A DNA stretch of 64,000 bases, from assembly GCF_900103805.1 (NCBI RefSeq), contig NZ_FNIB01000006.1:237399-301398 (forward strand), in the 5' to 3' direction. The stretch's first letter is position 1. Every line of letters begins with the position of its first letter. Made by a program: the position numbers and the translations under genes. The notes beneath the pieces were generated by a model that was not told where the DNA came from, made no database searches, and saw nothing but the letters and a program-made list of their open reading frames with translations. This stretch comes from Cryobacterium flavum. GTDB taxonomy: Bacteria; Actinomycetota; Actinomycetes; Actinomycetales; Microbacteriaceae. This document shows positions 44,518 through 52,822 of this stretch, piece by piece.

Positions 44518-45843
44518 GTGACCAACGTCGCGCAGCAGACAACATCCGGCGAACCGATGAGCGCTGACCCCAACAAGGTCACCCTCACTTTCCCCGGCGG
44601 GAGCGCAGAGTTCCCGATCCTGACCAGCGTGGACGGTGTGTCGAGCATCGACATCTCCACCCTGACCAAGAAGACCGGCCTCACCACGCTGGACTACGGT
44701 TTCGTCAACACCGCGGCCACCCGCTCCGCGATCACCTACATCGACGGCGACGCGGGCATCCTGCGCTATCGCGGGTATCCGATCGAACAGATCGCCCAGA
44801 ACTCGAACTTTCTCGAGACGGCCTGGCTGCTGATCTACGGCGAGCTTCCCAGCGCAAGCGAATTGGCCAACTTTGACGATCGCATCCGTCACCACACGCT
44901 TCTGCACGAAGACATGCGCCGCTTCTTCGACTCCCTGCCGCACAAGGCGCACCCGATGAGCGTGCTCGCCTCCGGCGTATCGGCCCTGTCGACCTTCTAT
45001 CAGGACTCGCTCGACCCGAAGGACCCGGAGCAGGTCGAGATTTCGACCATCCGCCTGCTCGCGAAGCTGCCGGTCATGGCCGCCTACGCCCACAAGAAGA
45101 GCGTCGGCCAGGCTTTTCTCTACCCCGACAATTCGCTGAGCTTCGTTGACAACTTTCTCAAGCTCAACTTCGGCAACATGGCCGAGCCGTACGAGATCAA
45201 CCCGGTCGTCAGCAAGGCGCTCGAACGCCTGCTTATGCTGCACGAAGACCACGAGCAGAACGCGTCCACCTCCACGGTTCGACTGGTCGGTTCGACCGAG
45301 GCCAATCTGTTCGCATCGGTGTCCTCGGGCATCAACGCTCTGTTCGGCCCGCTGCACGGCGGTGCCAACGAAGCCGTGCTGTCGATGCTCGGGGAGATCC
45401 AAGCATCCGGTCAGGGCGTCGAAAAGTACGTCGAACGTGTGAAGAACAAAGAGCAGGGCGTGAAGCTCATGGGCTTCGGCCACCGGGTCTACAAGAACTA
45501 CGACCCGCGGGCTACCCTGGTCAAGGAGAGCGCCCACGAGGTGCTCGCCGCTCTCGGGGTGAAGGACGACCTGCTCGACATCGCGCAGGAACTCGAGCAC
45601 ATCGCGCTGAGCGACGACTACTTCAAGGAACGTCGCCTGTACCCCAACGTCGACTTCTACACCGGCGTCATCTATAAGGCCATGGGCTTTCCGACGCGCA
45701 TGTTCACCGTGCTCTTCGCGATCGGCCGTCTGCCCGGCTGGGTCGCTCACTGGCGTGAGATGAACGAGGATCCGGCGACCAAGATCGGCCGCCCGCAGCA
45801 GCTCTATGTGGGCTCCGCGGCCCGCGACTACCCGCGCCGGTAG
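44518..45843 (+). CDS. gltA: Citrate synthase
   Basis: This 441-residue type II-like citrate synthase has the conserved GYPIEQIAQNSNFLE block, the catalytic His in GPLHGGANEAVL, GFGHRVYKNYDPRA, and a C-terminal R-P-x-Q-x-Y-V-G motif. It condenses oxaloacetate and acetyl-CoA. The start chosen is GTG 44518 because GAGGAGG lies just upstream; the next Met is 13 residues inside. It marks the last core gene before the accessory copper island. Confidence 0.95.
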   Translation: MTNVAQQTTSGEPMSADPNKVTLTFPGGSAEFPILTSVDGVSSIDISTLTKKTGLTTLDYGFVNTAATRSAITYIDGDAGILRYRGYPIEQIAQNSNFLETAWLLIYGELPSASELANFDDRIRHHTLLHEDMRRFFDSLPHKAHPMSVLASGVSALSTFYQDSLDPKDPEQVEISTIRLLAKLPVMAAYAHKKSVGQAFLYPDNSLSFVDNFLKLNFGNMAEPYEINPVVSKALERLLMLHEDHEQNASTSTVRLVGSTEANLFASVSSGINALFGPLHGGANEAVLSMLGEIQASGQGVEKYVERVKNKEQGVKLMGFGHRVYKNYDPRATLVKESAHEVLAALGVKDDLLDIAQELEHIALSDDYFKERRLYPNVDFYTGVIYKAMGFPTRMFTVLFAIGRLPGWVAHWREMNEDPATKIGRPQQLYVGSAARDYPRR

Positions 45844-45868
45844 ACAGGCTCGTTAGTCGCGGCACCCA

Positions 45869-46175
45869 TTACAGATGAGGGGTAGGGGTGCCCTCATCTC
45901 TAACCGGTTCCTCGAAGTGCGCAGCGGCGTCAGCAGCCGGGGACGTGGGCTCGGCGTTGCAGTCTTGGGCGACGAGCACCGTGGATTCTTTGGCGGCGAC
46001 GACGGTGAACCGTGCGGAGGGGACGGAGACGATTCCCTCAATGGGTCGCCAGCCCTGGTCGCCGAAGCTGTAGTCGGCTCGGTAATCGACGGTGAGGGTG
46101 ACCGTGTAGGCGCCCTTGAATGTGTGCACGTGGCTGGTGGGGGTGGTCGAGAATTCGGCGAGGCCGAGGTCGGCC
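45869..46175 (-). pseudogene. 5'-truncated PKD-like secreted protein, C-terminal fragment
   Basis: About 100 codons remain, starting near GWADLGLAEFSTTPTSHVHTFKG and containing YTVTLTVDYRADYSFGDQGWRPIEG and SVPSARFTVVAAKESTVLVAQDC. This matches the last domain of PKD-like cell-surface or pilus-assembly-associated proteins common in Microbacteriaceae. The N-terminal part and signal peptide are missing; upstream the sequence runs into a TniB remnant. It was probably truncated by the insertion or deletion that formed this island edge. Confidence 0.6.
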
Positions 46176-46410
46176 CAGCCTTTTCCAATGCCGCTCGAGG
46201 ATGAAGAGTAGTTCTTCGCGCGCGCGGGCTCGGTAGTGGTGTGAGAATCCGAATCGGCTGTACCGCTGGGGGGTAGTCGCGGAATCTCTGATCGGGCTTG
46301 CCGGTGAGTATCATCGCGAGGTGGGTGCGGTCCTGGCGATCGCGGAAGAGTTCCAGGGCCGTGGGGGTGAGGCGTTCTGCTTCGTCGATGATGAGTAGTT
46401 CCACCAGGCA
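46175..46410 (-). pseudogene. TniB/TnsC-type transposition ATPase, internal fragment with frameshift
   Basis: The fragment starts with the Walker B segment LLIIDEAERLTPTALELFRDRQDRTHLAMILTGKPDQRFRDYP. A frameshift within the C-run near 46270 changes frame. The correct continuation is PQRYSRFGFSHHYR, then EELLFILERHWKRLG, all typical of TniB ATPases from Tn5053/Tn402-like transposons. The Walker A part and the partner transposase TniA are absent. Metal-resistance genes are frequent cargo of such elements, which fits the adjacent copper genes. Confidence 0.7.
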
Positions 46411-46526
46411 ACAGGGTGGCCACCCCGTGCTGGGGCTGACCCATCAGTCCTGCGGTGTCTCTCCGCACGAGGGGCTGCGCCCGTCCACGCGTCTGCTCGT
46501 TCCTGCGTGAATTCAGCTGGCAGCCG

Positions 46527-46856
46527 TCAAGAGCGAACGAGGCGGGCTATGGCGTCGGAGGCTTCCTTGATCTTGATGTCTGCCTGCTCGCCGCCGAGCT
46601 TGGCGGCGTCGACGACGCAGTGCTTGAGGTGGTCATCGAGGAGTCCGAGTGCAACGCCTTCCAATGCTTTGGTGAGGGCCGAGATCTGGGTGAGGATGTC
46701 GATGCAGTATGTTTCCTCGTCGACCATGCGGTGGATGCCACGGGCCTGGCCTTCGATGCGTTTTAGACGAGCGAGGTATTGGCTTTTGTCACCGATGTAG
46801 CCGTGCGTGGTGTGGCACGGCTCTGCGGTGGCCCCGGTGGGAGTGATTTTTTCCAT
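46527..46856 (-). CDS. csoR: Copper-sensing transcriptional repressor CsoR
   Basis: This 109-residue four-helix repressor has the Cu(I)-binding triad Cys51, His76 and Cys80, with spacings (25 and 4 residues) identical to Mycobacterium tuberculosis CsoR C36-H61-C65. The block RLKRIEGQARGIHRMV is the family DNA-binding helix. Apo-CsoR binds operators and releases them when Cu(I) binds. The long open frame upstream is not coding; the start ATG 46856 follows a purine-rich leader with a 14-bp tandem repeat. Targets are likely the three operators at 50947-51023 and perhaps the box at 1463. Confidence 0.92.
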   Translation of the reverse strand: MEKITPTGATAEPCHTTHGYIGDKSQYLARLKRIEGQARGIHRMVDEETYCIDILTQISALTKALEGVALGLLDDHLKHCVVDAAKLGGEQADIKIKEASDAIARLVRS

Positions 46857-46863
46857 GTCGTTG

Positions 46864-46891
46864 TTCTTCGTTCTTCCTTCTTCGTTCTTCG
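46864..46891 (-). repeat. 14-bp tandem duplication in the csoR leader
   Basis: TTCTTCGTTCTTCC (46864-46877) is followed directly by TTCTTCGTTCTTCG (46878-46891). On the csoR strand this is a purine-rich GAAGAACGAAGAA-type leader ending 8 bases before the ATG. It could provide ribosome-binding A/G stretches; no normal Shine-Dalgarno is closer. Confidence 0.55.
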
Positions 46892-47041
46892 CGACGGTAC
46901 CGTCATGGTGATGGGTGTGCGGGCCCGGACCCGCGGGGCCCAGGGTAATCCGTGGTCCCCGTGTTCCGGGTACTCGCTCATAGTCTCTACCCTCTGGGTG
47001 GCCTGGGTTCGGGTCGGTATGGATCTCTGACAAGAATGGTT

Positions 47042-47073
47042 GGGGTGGTGCCGGCTCCCGCCGGCACCACCCC
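47042..47073 (-). terminator. Strong hairpin at the end of the copper operon
   Basis: GGGGTGGTGCCGG (47042-47054) pairs perfectly with CCGGCACCACCCC (47061-47073) around CTCCCG, a 13-bp GC-rich stem starting 7 bases after the stop of the YHS gene. There is no T-run on the minus strand, so it may terminate weakly or stabilise the 3' end. Confidence 0.65.
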
Positions 47074-47080
47074 AAGATAC

Positions 47081-47344
47081 TCAAGTGGCCGTGGCGTATT
47101 TTGCGGGAGTAGCGTCGAACAGGGGTCCGCAGCCTGCGCAGCAAAACCAATAGCGAATACCCTCGTAGTCGCGGAAGAGGCCTGTGGATTCCGCGTCTGC
47201 CTTCACGACCTGGCTTCCGGTCATGACGGGGCACTCGGCGAGGTCGTCACCGCTGGCGGCGAGTAGGTTTTCGGCTGACAGAGGAATGGCAGCGGCGACA
47301 AGGGCATTGTTGTCGGCGGTGGCACTGCAACAGCTGTTACTCAT
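47081..47344 (-). CDS. YHS-domain metal-binding protein
   Basis: This 87-residue soluble protein has an N-terminal NSCC and a C-terminal YHS-type domain: CPVMTGSQVVKA, then YEGIRYWFCCAGCGPLFDATPAKYA. YHS domains occur with copper and mercury P-type ATPases and are thought to bind soft metals through Cys residues. The start ATG 47344 follows AAAGGAAA. It is the last gene of the copZ operon. A cytoplasmic copper-buffering or CopA-assisting role is inferred from context. Confidence 0.75.
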   Translation of the reverse strand: MSNSCCSATADNNALVAAAIPLSAENLLAASGDDLAECPVMTGSQVVKADAESTGLFRDYEGIRYWFCCAGCGPLFDATPAKYATAT

Positions 47345-47397
47345 TGAAGGGTTTCCTTTCGATGGAACGGGAAGTGTTTCCTTTTGGGCGGGGACAG

Positions 47398-49716
47398 TCA
47401 GACGCCTTGCAGTTGCCGCACGGGAGTGTGCAATGCTGAGGTGGACGCCGTGGTGTTCGCCTTGGACTTGAAGGACCGGAGGCGAAGGCTGTTGCTGACC
47501 ACGAATACGCTCGAGAGCGCCATAGCGGCGCCGGCGAGCATCGGGTTCAGCAGTCCGAACGCGGCCAGCGGAATGGCCGCGACGTTGTAGGCGAAGGCCC
47601 AGAACAGGTTTGTCTTGATGGTGCCCAGGGTCTTGCGGGACAGGCGGATGGCATCGGCGGCGGAGCGGAGGTCCCCGCGCACCAGTGTGATGTCCGCGGC
47701 TTCAATCGAGACGTCCGACCCGGTTCCCATCGCCAGGCCCAGGTCGGCCTGGGCTAGGGCCGCGGCGTCGTTCACGCCGTCGCCGACCATCGCCACGACT
47801 TTCCCTTCGGACTGCAAGCGGGTGATGACGTCGACCTTGTCTTGGGGCATCACCTCGGCAATGACCTCGGTTATTCCGGCCTCCGCTGCGACGTGCTCGG
47901 CGACCACCTTATTGTCTCCGGTCAGGAGCACGGGGTTCAGCCCGAGTGCTTTGAACTGGGCGATCGCCTCGGCGCTGGTGGCCTTGACGGCATCGGCGAC
48001 GACCAAAACCGCACGGGCCTGACCGTCCCAGGCGACAGCGACCGCTGTCTTGCCCTGAGATTCCGCGGTGGCCTTTGCGAGGGCGAGCGTCTTGGGAAGG
48101 TGAAGGGACCAGTCCGCCAGTAGGCTCTCGCGCCCGACGAGCACGGCATGGCCATTCACAGTGCCCTGCACGCCCTTGCCTTGGACGTTCGTAAACGATT
48201 CCGGTACCGGAAGTGAGCCGATCTGCTGGGTTGCGCTTTTGGCGATGGCCTGGGCGATCGGGTGTTCGGAGGCGTCCTCCAATGCGCCGGCCAGCCTCAG
48301 AACGTCCTCCCGGGTGGTTCCGTCGATGGTGAACACGTCAATCAGCGTCATCTTGCCCGTAGTGACCGTTCCTGTCTTGTCGAGGACGATCGTATCGACC
48401 TTGTGGGTGGACTCGAGTACTTCCGGGCCTTTGATGAGGATGCCCAGCTGGGCGCCCCGTCCGGTGCCGACTAGTAGCGCGGTTGGGGTTGCGAGTCCGA
48501 GGGCACAGGGGCAGGCGATAATCAGGACCGCGACGGCGGCCGTGAAGGCGGCGCTGAGCGGGAAGCCGGCACCGATCCAAGCGCCGAGCACCCCGATGGC
48601 CACGGCGATGACGATCGGTACGACGATTCCGGAGACCTTATCGGCGAGGCGTTGGACCTCGGCTTTGCCCGACTGGGCGTCCTCGACGAGCCTGGCCATC
48701 TGTGCCAGCTGGGTGTCCGAGCCAACCCTGGTGGCACTCACGACCAGACGGCCGCCGAAGTTGACGGTTGAGCCGGTCACGGCGTCGCCCTCACCGACTT
48801 CGACTGGGATCGACTCGCCGGTGAGCATGCTCGCATCCACCGCCGAGGTACCCGCGACTATCACCCCGTCCGTGGCTATCTTTTCACCCGGTCGTATGAC
48901 GAACTCATCGCCCACCGACAACTGCTCGACGGGGATCCGTGTTTCGACCCCGTCCCGAACAACCGCGACGTCCTTAGCCCCCAGCCCGAGCAGTGTGCGC
49001 AGGGCAGCCCCCGCCTGGCGCTTGGACCTCTTCTCGAAGTATCGCCCGGCCAGGATGAACATGGTCACTCCGGCGCCGACCTCCAGGTAGATGTTCCCGG
49101 CGCCGTCGGAGGGGTTGATCGTGAACGAGAACCCATGGGTCATGCCCGGCAGTCCGGCTGTTCCGAAGAACAGTGCGAAGAGTGACCACAGCAACGCAGC
49201 GGACGTGCCGACCGAGACCAGCGTGTCCATCGTGGCCGCGCCGTGGCGCAGGTTGGTCCACGCTGCCTTGTGAAAGGGCCAGGCCGCCCACACGATCACG
49301 GGAGCGGCCAGCGTCAGGGACGCCCACTGCCAGTAATTGAACTGCAGCGCCGGAACCATGGCCATCATGATGACCGGCAACGACAGCACTATGGACGCGA
49401 TCAGCCTGTTCCGCAGCGATGTCAGCTCGGGGTCGGGCTGCTCCGCATCGTCGCTCGCCGGGTGGGCCGTTTTCGGTGTGCGGAGCGCCGCCGTATAGCC
49501 GGTCTTTTCGACCTCGGCGATCAGCGCCAATGGGTCCAGTCCGGCGGGAGCGGTGACCTTCGCCTTTTCGGTGGCGTAGTTGACGGTCGCGATCACGCCG
49601 TCGAGCTTGTTCAGTTTCTTCTCGATTCGCATCGCGCAGGAGGCGCAGGTCATCCCCCCGATCTCTAGCTCGATGGTGTTGCCCAGCGTTTGCGGCTGGG
49701 TCGATGTTGCGGACAT
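47398..49716 (-). CDS. copA: Copper-translocating P1B-type ATPase
   Basis: This is a 772-residue Cu(I) export ATPase. It has one N-terminal heavy-metal domain with GMTCASC, the actuator motif TGES, the membrane CPC motif ([15 protein letters not shown]), the phosphorylation site DKTGT, SEHP in the nucleotide domain, GDGVND, and YN...MxxSS residues in the last helices ([25 protein letters not shown]) that define CopA-type Cu(I) selectivity. The start ATG 49716 has GAGGAGG upstream; the open frame before it is not supported. It is expressed with copZ, the HVHP protein and YHS, and opposes the MFS gene across the CsoR boxes. Confidence 0.95.
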   Translation of the reverse strand: MSATSTQPQTLGNTIELEIGGMTCASCAMRIEKKLNKLDGVIATVNYATEKAKVTAPAGLDPLALIAEVEKTGYTAALRTPKTAHPASDDAEQPDPELTSLRNRLIASIVLSLPVIMMAMVPALQFNYWQWASLTLAAPVIVWAAWPFHKAAWTNLRHGAATMDTLVSVGTSAALLWSLFALFFGTAGLPGMTHGFSFTINPSDGAGNIYLEVGAGVTMFILAGRYFEKRSKRQAGAALRTLLGLGAKDVAVVRDGVETRIPVEQLSVGDEFVIRPGEKIATDGVIVAGTSAVDASMLTGESIPVEVGEGDAVTGSTVNFGGRLVVSATRVGSDTQLAQMARLVEDAQSGKAEVQRLADKVSGIVVPIVIAVAIGVLGAWIGAGFPLSAAFTAAVAVLIIACPCALGLATPTALLVGTGRGAQLGILIKGPEVLESTHKVDTIVLDKTGTVTTGKMTLIDVFTIDGTTREDVLRLAGALEDASEHPIAQAIAKSATQQIGSLPVPESFTNVQGKGVQGTVNGHAVLVGRESLLADWSLHLPKTLALAKATAESQGKTAVAVAWDGQARAVLVVADAVKATSAEAIAQFKALGLNPVLLTGDNKVVAEHVAAEAGITEVIAEVMPQDKVDVITRLQSEGKVVAMVGDGVNDAAALAQADLGLAMGTGSDVSIEAADITLVRGDLRSAADAIRLSRKTLGTIKTNLFWAFAYNVAAIPLAAFGLLNPMLAGAAMALSSVFVVSNSLRLRSFKSKANTTASTSALHTPVRQLQGV

Positions 49717-49780
49717 GGGTCCTCCTCGGTGGTGCGCTTCCTGATCACGGGATGGGCCAGGCGCGCGGTGTCTATGGTGG

Positions 49781-50710
49781 TCAGTGCCCGGAATGTTCGG
49801 CAGGTTCGCCCGGATCCGCAAACTGGGCGGGCCCGGTGGCGGTTAGGACAAATTGGGCCGTGTGGACCTGTTCGTCGACCTGGAAGTCCAGGTAGAGCAG
49901 GTAGCGTCCCGGGGTCGGGGCCTCGGTCATGAATGTCACGTCCGGGCCGGAGACGGCGCCGGGCCGGGGTGCTTCGCCCTCGGGGTGGACGTGGAGGTAA
50001 GCCAGGTCCCCTTCGCGCAGGGCGACAAGGTGTCCGTAAGAACCCAGGTACGGCTGCAGTGTTGTGACCGGTTCTCCATCACGGGAAACCGAGACAGTGA
50101 GCATGGCCTGTTCGCTGGTGCTCAGCGTACCGGCCAGGTCCACGTTGTAGCCATCGACCGTATCCGCGGCAGAAACTGGAGCCGGCGTGGCGGGGGTGAA
50201 TTCTCCGGCCGCCTGGACCGTTCGGGTCAGAGTGATGTTCTGTCCCGTTGCTGCCGGGACGATGTCCGCGTAGACCCGGTAGCTGCCGGCGGCGTTCCAC
50301 TTCCAGGGCAGTGACCATACGCCATGGGCATCCATGGTTGGGTGCACGTGGCGGAACTGGGTCCCGTCCGTGCGCACGATGATCAGATGGAGTTTCTTGT
50401 CATGGGAGGCCTCGAAGTCGGTGACCGGCGTTCCTGTGGCGTTGGAGATCGTGAACGCGAGTGTTCCCTCCTGATCTGCCATGCCGGGGGACGAGATCTC
50501 CCCCAGGAGGAACCCGTCCTGTTCCATCGACAGGCCCTTCACTGATGCGGCCAGCTGTGTGTCGTTGCTGTCCATGACATGTTCTTCCGTTGGCTGCGTC
50601 CAGGCCGCCGTGGTTTGGGAGGGAACCACTGCGCCTGCGGTAGCAAATGAAGCGGTAAATAGGGCCGCGAGTCCCACTCCAAAGAGTCCGAGCTTTAGGG
50701 GGACCTTCAT
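49781..50710 (-). CDS. Secreted protein with two HVHP motifs, candidate extracytoplasmic copper chaperone
   Basis: This 309-residue protein starts with a Sec-type signal (basic KVPLK, then a hydrophobic core ending near TAGAVV). The mature part seems to hold two related beta-rich domains. Domain 1 contains [22 protein letters not shown] and [15 protein letters not shown]; domain 2 contains [22 protein letters not shown] and [14 protein letters not shown]. Each has a leading His, an HVHP cluster and a G-x-Y-R/L-x-Y strand. It lies between copZ and copA and starts in an ATGA overlap with copZ, so it is certainly part of the copper operon. Copper binding outside the membrane is an inference from His clusters and context. 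Related genes are known in actinobacterial copper loci but have no agreed name. Confidence 0.72.
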   Translation of the reverse strand: MKVPLKLGLFGVGLAALFTASFATAGAVVPSQTTAAWTQPTEEHVMDSNDTQLAASVKGLSMEQDGFLLGEISSPGMADQEGTLAFTISNATGTPVTDFEASHDKKLHLIIVRTDGTQFRHVHPTMDAHGVWSLPWKWNAAGSYRVYADIVPAATGQNITLTRTVQAAGEFTPATPAPVSAADTVDGYNVDLAGTLSTSEQAMLTVSVSRDGEPVTTLQPYLGSYGHLVALREGDLAYLHVHPEGEAPRPGAVSGPDVTFMTEAPTPGRYLLYLDFQVDEQVHTAQFVLTATGPAQFADPGEPAEHSGH

Positions 50711-50919
50711 GGGACACGCACCGCCCCGTAGCCGGCTTCCTCGACCGCTGCGAGGACGGCTGTGTCGTCTAGCTCGGCCTGGCTGGTCACGACAAGCTTT
50801 CCGGTCTTCGCGCTCACGTCGATCGACTGGATGCCTACTATCTGGCTGACCTCTTCCCGGATCGTCGTCTCGCAATGACCGCAGGTCATCCCGGTCACCT
50901 GATATTCGCGCATTGTCAT
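50707..50919 (-). CDS. copZ: Copper chaperone CopZ
   Basis: This 70-residue heavy-metal-associated domain protein has the Cu(I) site GMTCGHC (Cys13 and Cys16) and the standard ferredoxin-like fold length. It should carry Cu(I) to CopA or CsoR. The start ATG 50919 is preceded by AAAGGAG. It is the first gene of the minus-strand copper operon, with a CsoR-type box 28 bases upstream of its start; its stop overlaps the next start (ATGA). Confidence 0.93.
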   Translation of the reverse strand: MTMREYQVTGMTCGHCETTIREEVSQIVGIQSIDVSAKTGKLVVTSQAELDDTAVLAAVEEAGYGAVRVP

Positions 50920-50946
50920 AAAACTCTCCTTTGCTGAATCGAACAC

Positions 50947-51023
50947 ATACCCCTAGGGGGTACTAACATGCCCAACAATATACCCACTGGGGGTATTCCT
51001 GTTACCATACCCCCGTAGGGTAT
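50947..51023. promoter_or_regulatory. Three CsoR-type operators between copZ and the MFS gene
   Basis: Three 17-bp boxes have the form ATACCC-N5-GGGTAT. Box A is ATACCCCTAGGGGGTAC (50947-50963), box B ATACCCACTGGGGGTAT (50980-50996) and box C ATACCCCCGTAGGGTAT (51007-51023). Box A is next to the copZ start and box C overlaps TATAAA (51021-51026), a probable -10 for the MFS gene. The 5-base spacer matches known copper CsoR operators, so copper should induce both directions. Confidence 0.82.
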
Positions 51024-51074
51024 AAATCTGAAGTGTGGAATCGCCGACTACGGCGAAAACGAAGGGAATCTGGA

Positions 51075-52514
51075 ATGTCTCAATCAATACCGGGACGGGG
51101 AAAGAAGAGGCTCGCGCTTTTCCTCATCGCACTCGCGCAGTTCGTCGTGATCATGGATACCTCAATCGTGGGCGTGGCGTTGCCTCGCATGCAGGAGGAA
51201 CTGGGCTTCAGCCCGGAGAATCTCTCCTGGGTTTTCAACGCCTACGTCATCACATTCGGGGGGCTCCTCTTGCTCGGCGGGCGTCTCGGGGATGTCTTCG
51301 GCGCCCGACGAATGTTCACCACGGGCTGGGTCGTACTGCTCGTCGGCTCCGCCGTCGCGGGGCTTGCCGGAAACGTCGCGTTGGAGTTGATTGGACGCGG
51401 CGTACAGGGAGCCGGCGCGGCACTCATCGCACCCGCGGCACTCACGCTGCTGATGAAGACGTTCGGGTCGAGCCCGAAGGAGCTCGGTGGCGCGCTGGCC
51501 CTTTATGGTGCGGCCGCACCGGCAGGGGGAACGGCAGGCGTGTTCCTCGGCGGGGTCATCACCGAGTACATGTCGTGGCCCTGGGTCTTCTTCATTAATA
51601 TCCCGCTCGCCCTCGTGGTCATCGCTCTCGTCGCCACGGCGCTCCCGGCAGACGGACCGCGGATTCGCGGCTCCATCGACACCGCCGGCGCCCTATTGGT
51701 CACCGCTGGACTTGCCCTCGGTGTCTTCGCGATCGTCCGAGCACCTGAGTCTGGATGGGACAGTCTAGAAACGTGGGGAACTCTCGCCGGAGCGGTCGCC
51801 TTGCTCGGATTGTTTGTGCTCGTTCAGGCTCGCCGGAAGCAGCCGCTAATGCGATTGTCGATTTTCCGGATCCCGAATTTAGCCGCGGCCAACCTCGCCC
51901 AGTTATTGCTCGCCGCCGCGTGGATCCCAATGTGGTTCTTCTTGAATCTCTACCTGCAACAAGTTCTGGGTTACTCGGCGTTCCCCAGCGGTGCCGCGCT
52001 CCTACCAATGACCGCATTCACCATGATCACCATGATCCTGCTTGCACCGAGACTCGCTGCGCGATTCGGTCCGAAAGTGATGACGGTGAGCGGTCTCGTC
52101 GTGCTCGCAGGCGCCCTGATGTGGTTGTCCTTCGTTCGCGTGGACGGAAACTTCTGGGTGGATGTCCTCCCGGCGTCGCTTCTGGCCGCACTCGGGATGT
52201 CCCTGGCGTTCATCCCGACCCTCGGCACGGCGATCTCCAGCGCTCCGCCGCAGGAGGGCGGCCTCGCTTCCGGCCTCGTCAACACCAGCTACCAGGTCGG
52301 ATCCGCTCTCGGGCTAGCGGCGATGACAGCCTTTGCAGCCGCGAACGGTGCGACGGAAAGTGGGAACCTTCCGGCGCTGACCACTGGATTCTCTTCGGCA
52401 TTCATCGGTGCAGCCTCAATTGCCCTGGCCGGCGCCCTGCTTGCTGCAATTACGCTCCGTGCCCCCACCCGCGCGCCGGTCGTCGAAAAAGAAGCCATCG
52501 CGACTCGTCAGTGA
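51075..52514 (+). CDS. DHA2-family MFS multidrug/metal exporter in the copper island
   Basis: This 479-residue exporter of the EmrB/QacA (14-helix, DHA2) family has the opening FVVIMDTSIVGVALPRMQ, LSWVFNAYVITFGGLLLLGGRLGDVFGARR (motif A) and GAAAPAGGTAGVFLGG. The start chosen is ATG 51075, with AAGGGAA upstream; the frame opens at 51033 but that start lacks support. It reads away from copZ across three CsoR-type boxes, which implies that it is copper-regulated. Its substrate is unknown; copper-induced efflux of a chelate or toxic metabolite is one possibility. A terminator follows. Confidence 0.88.
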   Translation: MSQSIPGRGKKRLALFLIALAQFVVIMDTSIVGVALPRMQEELGFSPENLSWVFNAYVITFGGLLLLGGRLGDVFGARRMFTTGWVVLLVGSAVAGLAGNVALELIGRGVQGAGAALIAPAALTLLMKTFGSSPKELGGALALYGAAAPAGGTAGVFLGGVITEYMSWPWVFFINIPLALVVIALVATALPADGPRIRGSIDTAGALLVTAGLALGVFAIVRAPESGWDSLETWGTLAGAVALLGLFVLVQARRKQPLMRLSIFRIPNLAAANLAQLLLAAAWIPMWFFLNLYLQQVLGYSAFPSGAALLPMTAFTMITMILLAPRLAARFGPKVMTVSGLVVLAGALMWLSFVRVDGNFWVDVLPASLLAALGMSLAFIPTLGTAISSAPPQEGGLASGLVNTSYQVGSALGLAAMTAFAAANGATESGNLPALTTGFSSAFIGAASIALAGALLAAITLRAPTRAPVVEKEAIATRQ

Positions 52515-52522
52515 CAGCGGTC

Positions 52523-52553
52523 GGGTGCGGTCACGGCGTCGGTGGCCGCACCC
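52523..52553 (+). terminator. Terminator-like hairpin after the DHA2 MFS gene
   Basis: GGGTGCGG (52523-52530) pairs perfectly with CCGCACCC (52546-52553) around a 15-base loop. There is no T-run. Confidence 0.5.
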
Positions 52554-52822
52554 AATAGACCGTTAGCTTGTCTTAGCATTGAGTGGTGTGAAGAGGTAGT
52601 GGCCTTGACCTCGCATGGTGGAAACCTCAACAGAGAGAATATTTATCACGGGAAACACGCCGGGAATTCACTCCTGAGTTCAAAGATGAGGCCGTGAAGG
52701 TTTCGGCAGATTGAACCCCGCAATCCTTCGTATACAAGAAACTGACACTGGCTCTGGAGCAGCGCGGCAATCAGCCCAATCCCTCTGCGTCAAGTAGCGA
52801 TCATAGTTCGCCGGTCTCTCCG
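52554..52822 (+). mobile_element. Decayed IS3-family remnant (OrfA N-terminus at 52649-52714)
   Basis: The stretch 52658-52711 reads RREFTPEFKDEAVKVSAD and then a stop, the conserved start of an IS3-family OrfA transposase. No ATG precedes it, and the rest of orfA and all of orfB are missing. A short A/T-richer segment follows, then an Ala-rich coding fragment. This is a scar of an insertion sequence at the right edge of the copper island. No inverted-repeat ends could be identified with confidence. Confidence 0.62.

Larger units (their letters stand above)
46857..47080 (-). promoter_or_regulatory. csoR upstream region
   Basis: This 224-base gap contains the tandem repeat described separately, a possible weak half-operator ACCCTCTGGGT (46989-46999) and a terminator hairpin (47042-47073). 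No protein is encoded here. The operator candidate has a 3-base spacer and differs from the ATACCC-N5-GGGTAT boxes, so autoregulation is uncertain. Confidence 0.35.

Noticed and set aside
46857..47234. Long N-terminal extension of csoR
   Set aside because: The upstream part runs through a terminator hairpin and part of the YHS gene on the same strand; normal CsoR length starts at 46856.
51007..51023. Mercury or arsenic operator instead of CsoR boxes
   Set aside because: The repeated ATACCC-N5-GGGTAT form and the adjacent CsoR with a Cys-His-Cys triad fit copper; no merR or arsR gene is present.
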